Assembly: GCF_001704635.1 (NCBI RefSeq)
Contig: NZ_MAXF01000037.1
Span: forward strand, 1-55,344
Direction of reading: 5' to 3'
Length of the DNA: 55,344 nt
DNA from: Streptomyces sparsogenes
GTDB taxonomy: Bacteria; Actinomycetota; Actinomycetes; Streptomycetales; Streptomycetaceae
Shown in pieces: positions 32,058-40,777 of the stretch (positions are counted from its first letter, which is position 1; every line of letters begins with the position of its first letter). The position numbers were made by a program, and so were the translations under genes. The notes beneath the pieces were generated by a model. That model made no database searches. It was not told the DNA's origin and saw nothing but the letters and a program-made list of their open reading frames with translations.

Positions 32058-34571
32058 TCAGTCGCGGAGCAGATCGGGGACGCCGTGCTCGTCGGGGTCG
32101 TCCCGCTCCCCCGGCACCACGGTCAGCCGCTGCGTGGCGCGGGTCAGCGCCACGTACAGCACCCGCAGCCCCGCCGGGGACTCGTCGGCGATCTCCGCGG
32201 GCGAGACGACGACCGTCGCGTCGTACTCCAGGCCCTTGGCCTCCAGGCTGCCCAGGGCCACCACGCGGTCGCCGAGCCCCTCCAGCCAGCGGCGCGCCGC
32301 CGCGCGCCGCCGCATGGCGACGACCACGCCGACCGTGCCGTCCACCTCGTCCAGCAGCCGCCGCGCCTCCTCGCGCACCCGCGCCGCCAGCGCCCCGTCG
32401 GCCCCGTCCCCGGCCGCCGCGGGTGCGAAGCGCGGCGCCAGGCCGGTGGAGCGGACCGCCTCGGGCGCCTGGGCGCCGGGCATGGCGAGCGCGAGCACCT
32501 TCGCCGCGACCTCGGCGATCTCCGCCGGGTTGCGGTAGTTCACGGTCAGCGTGAAGCGGCGGCGCGGGCGGCTGCCCAGCGCCTCGGCGCGGGCCTCGGC
32601 CGCCTCCTCCGGGTCCGACCAGGAACTCTGCGCCGGGTCCCCGACCACCGTCCAGGTGGCGTGGCGGCCGCGCCGCCCGATCATGCGCCACTGCATCGGG
32701 GTGAGGTCCTGCGCCTCGTCGACGATCACATGGGCGTAGTCGGCGCGCTCCTGCTCGGCTCGGTCCGCGCGGCCGCGGCGCCGCGCGGTGCGGTCGGCGA
32801 AGGTGGTCAGCTCCTCCAGGCCGGTGAGCTGGTCCAGCGGGTCGGCCTCGCGGGGCCTGGCGGGCCGGGCCGGGGCGCCCAGGACGGTGTGCAGCTCGTC
32901 CAGCAGCGCCACGTCGTGCACGGACAGCGGCCCCCGGCCGTCCTCGCCCAGCCGGGCCAGCGAGCGGGCGAGCTGCCGCACTTCGCGCTGCGTCAGCACC
33001 CGCCGGGACCAGCGCCCCAGCCGCTTCTCGTCGGCCATCGCGGCCAGCACGGAGCGCGGGGTGAGCTCGGGCCACCAGGCGTCCAGGAAGCCGAGGAAGT
33101 CGTCCTCGGTGGAGATGTCCTCGTCGAACCCCTCGCGCGCCTCGGCGGCCAGCTCGGGGTCGGTGTAGCGGCGGCCGGCCCCCGACTTGGTCCACAGCGC
33201 GTCCAGCAGCAGGCGGCGGGCGCGCGGCCGCAGGAGGTTGACGGGCGCGGTGCCGCCCAGCGCGGTCTGTCTGATCCGGCGCAGCTCGTCCGCGTCCAGC
33301 TCGACGCGCGCGCCGAACGCCACGACGCGCAGCCGCTCCGGCGGCCCGGCCCGGCCGGGGCCCGCGGGCAGCTCCAGGGCGCCGCGGGCGGCCTTGCGCA
33401 GCACCCGCGTCATCCGGGCCGAGCCCTTGACGCGGGCCGCGGCCGGCTCGTCGTACGCGGTGGCCTCGGCGCCGTCCACCAGCGACCCGACCGCGCGGAT
33501 CGCGACCTGTCCCTCCTCGCCGAGCGAGGGCAGCACGCCCTCGGTGTAGGCGACCAGCAGCGGGGTCGGGCTGACGACCAGGATCCCGCCCGCGTACCGC
33601 CGCCGGTCCTGGTAGAGCAGGTACGCCGCGCGGTGCAGCGCGACCGCGGTCTTGCCGGTGCCCGGGCCGCCCTCCACCTCGGTGACGGAGGCGGCGGGGG
33701 CGCGGATCACCAGGTCCTGCTCGGCCTGGATGGAGGCGACGATGTCGCGCATGGTGTGGCCGCGGGCCTGGCCGAGCGCCGCCATCAGCGCGCCGTCGCC
33801 GACGACCGGCAGGGCCGCGCCGTCCAGGGTCGCGGTGAGTTCGGGGCGCAGCAGGTCGTCCTCGACGCCGATCACCCGGCGGCCCTTGCTGCGGATGACG
33901 CGGCGGCGCACGACCCGGCCGGGGGCGACGGGGGTGGAGCGGTAGAAGGGGGCGGCGGCGGGGGCCCGCCAGTCGATGACGAGGGGGGCGTAGTCGGCGT
34001 CCAGGACGCCGATGCGGCCGATGTGCAGGGTCTCGGCGATCTCCGCGCGGTCGCCGCCGTCCTCGCCGCCGGGCTGGATGGCGTCGTCGGCGGGCTCGAC
34101 GGAGGTGTACGCGCCGTCCGGGCCGCGCTCCCCGTCCTTGCCGAGCAGCAGGTCGATGCGGCCGAAGAGGAAGTCCTCGAACTCGCTGTTGAGCCGGTTG
34201 AGGTGCACGCCGGCGCGGAAGACCTGGGCGTCCCGCTCGGCGAGCGCGCCGGGCGTGCCGACCTGGCCGCGCTTGGCGGCGTCGTCCATCAGGAACTCCG
34301 CCTCGTGGATCTTCTCCTCGAGGCGGCGGTAGACGCGGTCCAGATGCGCCTGCTCGCCACGGATCTCCCGCTCGCGGACCCCGTCCCCGCCGTCCTGGTG
34401 AGCGCCGTCCTGGTGAGCGCCGTCCCGGTTTCCGGCGTCCCGGTTCCCGGCGCCCTGGTTCACACCGTCCTGGTTCACGGCGTCCCGTTGCGCGGCGTCC
34501 CGTTCGGCGGCGGGCCCGGGTCTGTCCGGTCTCGCCTCCCGGCTCGCGTGCGTGGCGTTGTGCGCGGCCAC
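32058..34571 (-). CDS. HelD-like UvrD-family ATPase (RNA polymerase recycling factor family)
   Basis: Superfamily 1 helicase-like ATPase of about 837 residues. The N-terminal coiled-coil REREIRGEQAHLDRVYRRLE resembles the HelD arm inserted into RNA polymerase. Walker A is VEGGPGTGKTAVALHRAAYL, Walker B VIVDEAQDLTPMQWR, with later VVGDPAQSSW and VNYRNPAEIAE. The end VLYVALTRATQRLTVVPG is motif VI. Actinobacterial HelD proteins displace or recycle RNA polymerase, and some (HelR) give rifamycin tolerance; which type this is cannot be told. GTG 34571 follows AAGGGGG by 5 bases; TTG 34607 is the longer option. Residues about 20-60 are a pentapeptide tract encoded by a minisatellite. Confidence 0.88.
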   Translation of the reverse strand: MAAHNATHASREARPDRPGPAAERDAAQRDAVNQDGVNQGAGNRDAGNRDGAHQDGAHQDGGDGVREREIRGEQAHLDRVYRRLEEKIHEAEFLMDDAAKRGQVGTPGALAERDAQVFRAGVHLNRLNSEFEDFLFGRIDLLLGKDGERGPDGAYTSVEPADDAIQPGGEDGGDRAEIAETLHIGRIGVLDADYAPLVIDWRAPAAAPFYRSTPVAPGRVVRRRVIRSKGRRVIGVEDDLLRPELTATLDGAALPVVGDGALMAALGQARGHTMRDIVASIQAEQDLVIRAPAASVTEVEGGPGTGKTAVALHRAAYLLYQDRRRYAGGILVVSPTPLLVAYTEGVLPSLGEEGQVAIRAVGSLVDGAEATAYDEPAAARVKGSARMTRVLRKAARGALELPAGPGRAGPPERLRVVAFGARVELDADELRRIRQTALGGTAPVNLLRPRARRLLLDALWTKSGAGRRYTDPELAAEAREGFDEDISTEDDFLGFLDAWWPELTPRSVLAAMADEKRLGRWSRRVLTQREVRQLARSLARLGEDGRGPLSVHDVALLDELHTVLGAPARPARPREADPLDQLTGLEELTTFADRTARRRGRADRAEQERADYAHVIVDEAQDLTPMQWRMIGRRGRHATWTVVGDPAQSSWSDPEEAAEARAEALGSRPRRRFTLTVNYRNPAEIAEVAAKVLALAMPGAQAPEAVRSTGLAPRFAPAAAGDGADGALAARVREEARRLLDEVDGTVGVVVAMRRRAAARRWLEGLGDRVVALGSLEAKGLEYDATVVVSPAEIADESPAGLRVLYVALTRATQRLTVVPGERDDPDEHGVPDLLRD
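34392..34511. repeat. 15-bp minisatellite inside the 5' part of helD
   Basis: Eight in-frame units of 15 bp from 34392 to 34511, starting with two identical copies of GTCCTGGTGAGCGCC (34392-34421), then variants such as GTCCCGGTTCCCGGC. They encode pentapeptides such as DGAHQ, RDAGN and DGVNQ in the helD N-terminus. The unit length keeps frame, so copy number can vary harmlessly. Confidence 0.9.
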
Positions 34572-34626
34572 CCAAGCCCCCTTCTGTGTGCGTAGGGCAG
34601 CCGTCAACCGTACACCAGGGGCCCGG

Positions 34627-35391
34627 CTAGATCTTGACCACGGCCAGCCGCTCGCCGTCCAGGGTGCGGACCTCGAAGCGGTCGATCTGGTCGGGGTTCA
34701 TGGCCGCGCCGCCCAGGGCGTACAGCGGCTCCTTGCTCCAGCGGGAGGCGTCGCCGTCCTTGATGCCGTAGCCGGTGCTGGGCACGGCCCAGGTGGTGAC
34801 GGTCTCCTCGTGGCCGTCCTTGCCGACGGCGACCAGGTCGCAGGCCTTGGGGCCCTTCACATTGGCCAGCTTGAGGGCCACCGCGGTGCCCCACCCCTTG
34901 GCCTGGAGCGAGACGACCGCTTCGACGTCGGTGCCGGGGTCGGTGGAGCCGGACTTCCGGCCCTGGTCGAACGCCGCCTTCGCCGGGGTGGCCGCCACCG
35001 CGCCGCCGCCGCTCCCGCCGCCGTCGTCCGAGGTCAGCGCGGCGCCGGCGAACGGACCGCCGATGATCAGGGCGATGGCCGCGGCGACCAGGTACAGCCG
35101 GCGCCTGCGGTGGCCGCGGCGGCTCTTCGCGACGTCGTCCATCAGCCGGCCGAGCAGCTCGGGCCCGGGGCGGGCGGTGATGGTGGCCGGGTCGAGGACG
35201 GTCCGGCCGTCGGCGGACGTGGCGAACTCGGCCAGCAGCGGCGGGATGTCCATCAGCCGCTCCAGCTCCGCGCCGCAGCGGTCGCAGCCGAGCAGGTGCT
35301 CCTCGAAGCGGGCCGCGTCCGCCGGGTCCAGGACGCCGAGGGCGTAAGCGCCGACGGCGGTGTGCTGCTGGTCCTCCGCTGCCGGCATCAT
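34627..35391 (-). CDS. Anti-sigma factor with zinc-finger (ZAS-like) and single TM
   Basis: Membrane protein of 254 residues. The N-terminal ZAS-type motif is HTAVGAYALGVLD with EEHLLGCDRCGAELERL (H-x3-C-x2-C). A cytosolic sigma-binding helix region extends to about 95, followed by the basic stretch RRGHRRRRL and one membrane segment (YLVAAAIALIIGGPFAGAAL, about 102-121). An extracytoplasmic RskA-like domain follows (about 140-254; VEAVVSLQAKGWGTAVALKL, RTLDGERLAVVKI). It overlaps the ECF sigma gene stop-start by four bases, so it is the cognate anti-sigma, of the RskA/SigK (ECF19-like) type. Confidence 0.9.
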   Translation of the reverse strand: MMPAAEDQQHTAVGAYALGVLDPADAARFEEHLLGCDRCGAELERLMDIPPLLAEFATSADGRTVLDPATITARPGPELLGRLMDDVAKSRRGHRRRRLYLVAAAIALIIGGPFAGAALTSDDGGGSGGGAVAATPAKAAFDQGRKSGSTDPGTDVEAVVSLQAKGWGTAVALKLANVKGPKACDLVAVGKDGHEETVTTWAVPSTGYGIKDGDASRWSKEPLYALGGAAMNPDQIDRFEVRTLDGERLAVVKI

Positions 35392-35918
35392 GCCGTAACC
35401 CCCCGTTCCTCGAGCGAGAGCCGCAGGGCGCGCAGCGCGTAGAAGACCCGGGACCGGACCGTCCCGGGCGGTACGCGGAGCACCTCGGCCGCCTCGTTCA
35501 CCGTACGCCCCTTGAAGTATGTCTCGACCAGTGCCTCCCTATGCGCGTCGGTGAGGTCGGCGAGCGCGTCGGAGATCGTCATCATGCGCAGCGCGCGGTC
35601 GATCTCGTCGGCGGCGGGGACGGCGTGCAGGGGCGTCGGGTCGACTTCCCGGGGGCGGGCCCGGCGGCCGCGGTGACCGTCGATGACGATGCGCCGGGCC
35701 ACGGTCACCAGCCAGGGGCGCAGCGAGCCGCCGGTGCTCCGCAGCTGGTCGGCGTTGCGCCAGGCCCGCAGGAGCGTCTCCTGGACCACGTCCTCCGCGC
35801 GGTGCCGGTCGCCCGCGACCAGGCGCAGGACGAAGGCGAGAAGCGGGCCCGCGTGCTCTTCGTAGAGCGCGCGCATGAGCGCGTCGTCCGGTGTCGTCCT
35901 CTCGGTCACGGGGAGCAT
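35388..35918 (-). CDS. ECF RNA polymerase sigma factor (SigK/ECF19-like)
   Basis: Sigma factor of 176 residues. Region 2: YEEHAGPLLAFVLRLVAGDR, HRAEDVVQETLLRAWRNADQ and PWLVTVARRIVIDGHRGRRA. Region 4: LTDAHREALVETYFKGRTVN, EAAEVLRVPPGTVRSRVFYA. The pairing with a downstream RskA-like anti-sigma, four bases overlapping, is typical of ECF19 (SigK in mycobacteria). It should be inactive until the membrane anti-sigma is released or oxidised, then activate its own operon. An 18-bp inverted repeat lies 40 bases upstream (35958-36022), which might be part of the promoter region. Confidence 0.93.
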   Translation of the reverse strand: MLPVTERTTPDDALMRALYEEHAGPLLAFVLRLVAGDRHRAEDVVQETLLRAWRNADQLRSTGGSLRPWLVTVARRIVIDGHRGRRARPREVDPTPLHAVPAADEIDRALRMMTISDALADLTDAHREALVETYFKGRTVNEAAEVLRVPPGTVRSRVFYALRALRLSLEERGVTA

Positions 35919-35957
35919 CCTTGCGCAATCCCCACCGCGCGGTCGAGGGGGCGGGTT

Positions 35958-36022
35958 GGGCCTGTCGTCAAAGGGAGCGCCCTGCCCCCGACGCCTGGCA
36001 CGGCCCCTTTGACGACAGACCC
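35958..36022. repeat. 65-bp inverted-repeat element between sigma factor and CGNR gene
   Basis: GGGCCTGTCGTCAAAGGG (35958-35975) and CCCTTTGACGACAGACCC (36005-36022) are 18-bp arms matching at 17 positions, around a 29-base centre. It may be a strong hairpin terminator for the CGNR gene, whose TAG stop ends exactly at the right arm, or a miniature inverted-repeat element. Confidence 0.75.
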
Positions 36023-36612
36023 TAGGCGCGGGTGACCCGGCGGCGGTGCCGCGCCACGCGTTCGCGGTTGCCGCAGACCTCGCTGGAACACCAGCGGCGA
36101 CGGCGACCGCGCGAGGTGTCGAGGTAGAGCAGCGAGCAGGTCTCCCCCTCGCACTGGCGCAGCTGCCCCCGCGCCACGGGGTCGGTGAGCAACTCCACGG
36201 CGTCCCGGGCGACCTGGGCCAGCAGCGCGCCGCAGTCGGGGGTGGCGGCGAGGGTGCGTACGAGGGTGCCGTCGGCGCCGCGTACGGCCCGGACGGCGGG
36301 CGGGGCGGTGGAGGCCAGGGCGTTCACCCGCTCCAGGTCGGCGCCCGCGGCGCGGCCCTCGACCTCGGTGTGCACAATGCGATGGAGCAGGTCGCGGGCG
36401 GCGCGGAAGCGGGCGAGCCAGCTGCCGTCCACGACGTCGAGGGCGGTGTCGCGGGGCACCAGGCCGGCGCCGACGAGCCACGCCTTGAGCGGTTCCACCC
36501 CGTCCAGCCGCTCCACCGGGGCCTCGCTCAGCCGCCCGCCGACCGTGGCCACCAGGTCCAGACAGATCCGTCCGGAGTCGAACCGCAGGTCATAGGCCGA
36601 CGCCGACGTCAT
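36022..36612 (-). CDS. CGNR zinc-finger (ABATE domain) regulator
   Basis: Protein of 196 residues. N-terminal ABATE-type domain (about 1-150): YDLRFDSGRICLDLVATVGG, LKAWLVGAGLVP, FRAARDLLHRIVHTEVEG. C-terminal CGNR zinc finger: LRQCEGETCSLLYLDTSRGR with WCSSEVCGNRERVARHRRR, giving four Cys and the name motif. Such proteins are probably transcription regulators or stress-induced DNA binders, but the target is unknown. ATG 36612 has AGGAG just upstream. Transcribed toward the inverted repeat at 35958. Confidence 0.9.
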   Translation of the reverse strand: MTSASAYDLRFDSGRICLDLVATVGGRLSEAPVERLDGVEPLKAWLVGAGLVPRDTALDVVDGSWLARFRAARDLLHRIVHTEVEGRAAGADLERVNALASTAPPAVRAVRGADGTLVRTLAATPDCGALLAQVARDAVELLTDPVARGQLRQCEGETCSLLYLDTSRGRRRRWCSSEVCGNRERVARHRRRVTRA

Positions 36613-36707
36613 GCTCCTGTCACTCCCTCGGGTCGCCGTGCGGTCACGCGGAAGGGCCCGCCCTCCCAGAGTGCCCGCCCCGGCGCGAGCCCGGAACCCC
36701 AACGGGC

Positions 36708-37994
36708 TCAAGCATCGGCGTACTTGGCGTCCGAGGAGGGGTCGAGCGCCAGCCGGTATCCGCGCTTGACGACCGTCTGGATGAGCTTCGGCGCCCCCAG
36801 GGCCGTGCGCAGGCGCGCCATCGCCGTCTCGACCGCGTGCTCGTCGCGCCCCGCGCCCGGCAGGGAGCGCAGCAGATCGGCGCGGGGCACGACCCAGCCG
36901 GGGCGGCGGGCCAGCGCGCGCAGCAGGGCCATCCCGGCCGGGGGCACGGCCCGCAGTTCCCCGTCGACCAGCACCGCGTGGCCGCGGATCTCCAGACGGC
37001 GCCCGGCCACCGGCAACGGCCTTACGCGCCCGGGCAGCTCATGGGTCAGCAGCTGGACGAGCGGGCCCAGGCGGAACCGCTCGGGCTGGCTGGTGGGGAC
37101 GTCGTGGGCCTCCAGCGGCAGCGCGGTGACCGGCCCCACGCAGGCCGGCAGCACGTCATGGCGCAGCGCGTCGAGCAGCTCCTCGCGCATACCGCGCCGC
37201 TCGGCCCGGTCCAGGAGGCTCGCGGCGGCAGGGGCGCTGGTGAAGGTGACGGCGTCCAGGGCGCGGGCGACCGTCGCGTCCAGGAGGCGGTCCAGGGGGG
37301 CGAGGTCCTCGGGCGGCATCCAGCGGTACACCGGTACGCCGACCACCTCCGCGCCCGCCGCGCGCAGCGACTCGACGAAGCCGGGCAGCGGCTCGCCGTG
37401 CAGCTGGACCGCGATCCGGCTGCCCTCGACCCCCTCCTCCAGGAGCCGGTCGAGCACCTCGGCCAGCGACTCGGACGCCGGGGACCACTCCTCGGTGAGC
37501 CCCGCCGCCCGGATCGCGCCGCGCACCTTGGGGCCGCGGGCCAGCAGCCGGGCGCCGCGCAGCCGGGCCAGCAGGGCCTCGCCCAGCCCCCAGCCGTCGG
37601 CGGCCTCCACCCAGCCGCGGAAGCCGATGGCGGTGGTCGCGATCACCAGGGCGGGGGCGTGGTCGAGCAGCTGCTTGGTGGCGCTGAGGAGTTCCGCGTC
37701 GTCGGCGAGCGGCACGATGCGCAGCGCGGGCGCGTGCACGACGGCCGCGCCGCGCCGCCGCAGCAGGGCGCCGAGCTCGTCCGCGCGGCGGGCGGCGGTG
37801 ACGCCGACGGTGAACCCGGCGAGGGGGCCGGTGGCGGGGGCCTTGGCGACCGGGTCCGTGGGGGCGGGGCCGGTGGCCGGGGCCTTGGTAACCGGGTCCG
37901 TGGCGACCGGGTCCGTGGGGGCGGGGCCGGTGGCCGGGGCCGGCGCGGCGGGCGCCCCGGGGGCCGTACTTTCCGCGCTGTGGTCTCGGTGCAT
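36708..37994 (-). CDS. nnaR: Nitrate/nitrite assimilation regulator, HemD-like with OmpR-type DNA-binding domain
   Basis: Protein of 428 residues. After an Ala/Pro/Thr-rich leader (about 10-55, with repeated ATGPAPTDPVA), a uroporphyrinogen-III synthase-like domain spans about 60-320 (FTVGVTAARRADELGALLRR, VHAPALRIVPL, AVTFTSAPAA). A winged-helix domain ends the protein (RRLEIRGHAVLVDGELRAVP, GWVVPRADLLRSLPG, VETAMARLRTALGAPKLIQT). This fusion next to narK identifies NnaR, described in S. coelicolor as a coactivator with GlnR of nitrate and nitrite assimilation genes. The start ATG 37994 (MHRDHS) is a choice among several. HemD catalytic activity is not expected. Confidence 0.88.
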   Translation of the reverse strand: MHRDHSAESTAPGAPAAPAPATGPAPTDPVATDPVTKAPATGPAPTDPVAKAPATGPLAGFTVGVTAARRADELGALLRRRGAAVVHAPALRIVPLADDAELLSATKQLLDHAPALVIATTAIGFRGWVEAADGWGLGEALLARLRGARLLARGPKVRGAIRAAGLTEEWSPASESLAEVLDRLLEEGVEGSRIAVQLHGEPLPGFVESLRAAGAEVVGVPVYRWMPPEDLAPLDRLLDATVARALDAVTFTSAPAAASLLDRAERRGMREELLDALRHDVLPACVGPVTALPLEAHDVPTSQPERFRLGPLVQLLTHELPGRVRPLPVAGRRLEIRGHAVLVDGELRAVPPAGMALLRALARRPGWVVPRADLLRSLPGAGRDEHAVETAMARLRTALGAPKLIQTVVKRGYRLALDPSSDAKYADA

Positions 37995-38120
37995 GGCTCT
38001 CGTCCCGATCCGCTGTCGTATGGGCGCCCTCCGCGGCGTCATCTCGACGCCCATCCTGTTGCCGCCCGATAACGGGCGCGGTTCGCGGAGGTTACCCGGG
38101 TGTAACGGACGGCTCCTGGC

Positions 38121-39515
38121 TCAGACGTCCGCGTAGGCGGGTTGCCGCGCCCCCTGCGGCTCCTGCGTCCGTGTCGCGTCGGACCGCCCGGCCGACTGGG
38201 CCCCGCGGAGGTACACGGCCCAGGTGACGGCGGAGCACAGGGCGTAGAAGACGAGGAAGGAGACGAAGGCCGGGGTCCCGCTGTGCGCGTTCAGGAACGC
38301 CTCCCGGAAGGCCAGGTTGATGCCCAGCCCGCCGAGCGCCCCCACCGCCCCGATCAGCCCCATCGCGGCCCCCGACAGCCGCCGCCCGTACGCCGCGGCC
38401 TCCTCGCCCGCGAGGCCCCGCGCCACCGCCTTGGCCTGGAAGATGCCCGGGACCATCTTGAACGTGGAGCCGTTGCCTAGCCCGCTGAAGACGAACAGCG
38501 CGATGAAGCCCACGAGGAAGACGGTCAGGGACTTCTGCGCGGAGGCGTAGACGACGACCACGGCCGCCACGGACATGGCGGCGAAGTTCCACAGGGTGAT
38601 CCGCGCGCCGCCGTACGCGTCGGCAAGCCGGCCGCCGATGGGGCGGACAAGGGAGCCGAGGAGGGGGCCGATGAAGGTGAGCGAGGCGGCCTGAAGCGGG
38701 GTGCGGGCGAACTGGTTCTGCAGGACCAGGCCGAAGGCGAAGCTGTAGCCGATGAACGAGCCGAAGGTGCCGATGTACAGGAACGACATGATCCAGGTGT
38801 GGGCGTCCCGCGCCGCCTCCCTGACCGCCCCGCCGTCGTTGCGCGCCGGGGCCAGATTGTCCATGAACAGCGCCGCGAGCAGCGCGGCGACCACGATCAG
38901 CGGAATGTAGACCCCGAGCACCACGCGCGGGTGCGCCGCGCCGGCCGTGCCGATGACGAGCAGTCCGAGGAGCTGTATGACCGGCACGCCGATGTTGCCG
39001 CCGCCCGCGTTGAGGCCGAGCGCCCAGCCCTTCTTCCTCAGCGGGTAGAAGGAGTTGATGTTCGTCATGGAGGACGCGAAGTTCCCGCCCCCGACCCCGG
39101 TGAGCGCCGCGACCACCATGAAGGTGGTGTACGAGGTGCCGGGCTCCATCACCACGGCGGCGGCGACCGTCGGCACCAGCAGCAGCGCCGCGCTGACGAT
39201 CGTCCAGTTGCGGCCGCCGAAACGGGCGACGGCGAACGTATAGGGGACGCGCAGAAACCCGCCCACCAGCGTCGGCATCGCGACCAGGAAGAACTTCCCG
39301 GCCGGATCCACCCCGTACTCCGGCCCCATGAACAGGACCATCACCGACCACAGGCTCCATATGGAGAAGCCGATGTGCTCGGAGAGGATGGAGAACAGGA
39401 GGTTACGGGTGGCGATCTTCTCGCCCTTCTCCCTCCAGAAGGTCTCGTCCTCCGGGTCCCACTGCTCTATCCAGCGGCCCCCTTTACGTGCGGGGGTGGT
39501 GGTCGGGGCAGTCAT
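38121..39515 (-). CDS. narK: Nitrate/nitrite MFS transporter
   Basis: Inner-membrane transporter of 464 residues, about 12 membrane segments. The NarK/NasA (NNP) signatures are visible: GGGNFASSMTNINSFYPLR (near residue 140) and GLGNGSTFKMVPGIF (near 335), plus IGGRLADAYGGARIT. The N-terminus RWIEQWDPEDETFWREKG is typical of actinobacterial NarK2-like proteins. ATG 39515 follows GGAGG by 4 bases. It is transcribed toward nnaR, which probably controls it together with GlnR. It imports nitrate and/or exports nitrite for assimilation. Confidence 0.94.
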   Translation of the reverse strand: MTAPTTTPARKGGRWIEQWDPEDETFWREKGEKIATRNLLFSILSEHIGFSIWSLWSVMVLFMGPEYGVDPAGKFFLVAMPTLVGGFLRVPYTFAVARFGGRNWTIVSAALLLVPTVAAAVVMEPGTSYTTFMVVAALTGVGGGNFASSMTNINSFYPLRKKGWALGLNAGGGNIGVPVIQLLGLLVIGTAGAAHPRVVLGVYIPLIVVAALLAALFMDNLAPARNDGGAVREAARDAHTWIMSFLYIGTFGSFIGYSFAFGLVLQNQFARTPLQAASLTFIGPLLGSLVRPIGGRLADAYGGARITLWNFAAMSVAAVVVVYASAQKSLTVFLVGFIALFVFSGLGNGSTFKMVPGIFQAKAVARGLAGEEAAAYGRRLSGAAMGLIGAVGALGGLGINLAFREAFLNAHSGTPAFVSFLVFYALCSAVTWAVYLRGAQSAGRSDATRTQEPQGARQPAYADV

Positions 39516-39605
39516 CACGCCTCCACGGTTTCGGGTGTCGCCTTGCTGTGCGGCCTCACTGCCCGACGACGGTAGGAAGCGCGGATTACCGGGCTGTGGC
39601 GGCAG

Positions 39606-39621
39606 GTGACGCGTACGAAAC
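39606..39621. promoter_or_regulatory. Candidate GlnR half-box upstream of narK
   Basis: GTGAC-N6-GAAAC (39606-39610 and 39617-39621) matches the a-n6-b half of the actinobacterial GlnR box, about 90 bases upstream of narK. CTCAC at 39628-39632, 6 bases further on, fits the next element partly; ATTAC at 39585-39589 is one base out of phase. Confidence 0.5.
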
Positions 39622-39628
39622 CTTGCTC

Positions 39629-40675
39629 TCACCCACGAGCGCGCGGGGCGGTGAGGGGCTCCTCCCCCGACTCCCCCGCCTTCCCCGCTTCCGCCACCTC
39701 CGCCGCCTCCTCCGCCTCCGGGCTCGGCAGCCAGGTCCCGGGTGGGGTGGCGAGCCAGCCTCCCGCCGCGCCGAGCGCCGCCGCTGCCTCGCGGAGGGCG
39801 TCCAGGCCCGGGTGGCGGAGGCCGCGGCGCCAGACCAGGGAGACGGGGGACAGCGGGACCGGGGCGGTCAGCGGGCGCAGCACCGCTCCCGGCATGGCGA
39901 TGAACACCGAGCTCGCCAGCACCGACCAGCGCCGCTTGGCCACCACCCGGGTGAACTCCTCGACGCCCTCGATCTGCGGAAACGGCTCGGCCATCACGAT
40001 GCCGCGCCCCGCGAACAGCTGCGCGGCCAGGTCCGTCCACTCGGCGGTGGCCGCGTTGCCCGCCGCCGCGTACAGCGTCTCCCCCGCGAGCGCCTCCAGG
40101 GGGACCTCGTGGAGCTGGGCCAGCGGGTGGTCCTCGCGCAGCACCACGGCCATCCGCTCGTACCGGATCAGCTGGTGTTCGAGGCGCGCGAGGACCGCCG
40201 GGTCCAGCCCGCCGACCCGCCCGAAGGAGACGTCCACCCGGCCCGCGAGCAGTTCGGCGGCGGCGCCGGTCAGCCCGCTGTGGAAGTGCGCCACCAGCTC
40301 CACGTCGGGCGCCACCCGGCCGCGCGCCTCGGCCAGCACCGCGCTCCCCGTGCTGACCGGCGCGCTGACGTCCACGACCAGCGGCCGCCCCGCCCCCGCC
40401 CCCGCCCGGCCGCCCCCGAAGGCGGCCGACAGCTCCTCCTGCGCCTCCAGCACCCGCCGCGCGTACGGCAGCAGCCGCTGCCCCTCGGCGGTCAGCGTCA
40501 CCTGCCGCGTGGTCCGTACGAACAGCTCGGCGCCCAGCTCCCGCTCCAGCCGCCGGATGTCCCGGCTCAGCGCCTGCTGGGCGACGTAGAGCCGGGTGGC
40601 GGCCCGGGTGAAGTGCAACTCGTCGGCGACGGCGGTGAAGGCGCGCAGCAGGCGCGGCTCGATGTCCTTGGGCAC
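39629..40675 (-). CDS. LysR-type transcriptional regulator
   Basis: Regulator of 348 residues. N-terminal winged helix: IEPRLLRAFTAVADELHFTR, AATRLYVAQQALSRDIRRLE, LGAELFVRTTRQVTLTAEGQ. The C-terminal effector-binding domain starts after a Gly/Arg/Ala linker (LVVDVSAPVSTGSAVLAEAR). It also carries a Glu/Ala-rich tail (PSPEAEEAAEVAEAGKAGES) beyond normal LysR length (about 300). GTG 40675 lacks a clear ribosome site. It is divergent from the MFS gene at 40778, the usual arrangement for a LysR regulator and its target, and upstream of narK. Confidence 0.92.
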   Translation of the reverse strand: MPKDIEPRLLRAFTAVADELHFTRAATRLYVAQQALSRDIRRLERELGAELFVRTTRQVTLTAEGQRLLPYARRVLEAQEELSAAFGGGRAGAGAGRPLVVDVSAPVSTGSAVLAEARGRVAPDVELVAHFHSGLTGAAAELLAGRVDVSFGRVGGLDPAVLARLEHQLIRYERMAVVLREDHPLAQLHEVPLEALAGETLYAAAGNAATAEWTDLAAQLFAGRGIVMAEPFPQIEGVEEFTRVVAKRRWSVLASSVFIAMPGAVLRPLTAPVPLSPVSLVWRRGLRHPGLDALREAAAALGAAGGWLATPPGTWLPSPEAEEAAEVAEAGKAGESGEEPLTAPRARG

Positions 40676-40777
40676 GCTGTGCAGTCAACCGCATGCGAGC
40701 GTTTAACAACACAGGTGCGTCAATAGCCGCGCATCAGGTGTTGGACCGCGCCCGGGCGGGGCCGCGACCGTAAGGGG

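Noticed and set aside
34392..34511. CRISPR-like repeat array
   Set aside because: Units of 15 bp are directly adjacent, in frame and without spacers; it is a coding minisatellite. No cas genes are near.
34571..34640. Rifamycin-associated element upstream of the HelD-like gene
   Set aside because: No clear long inverted repeat of that type is seen before the start codon, so a HelR label is not justified.
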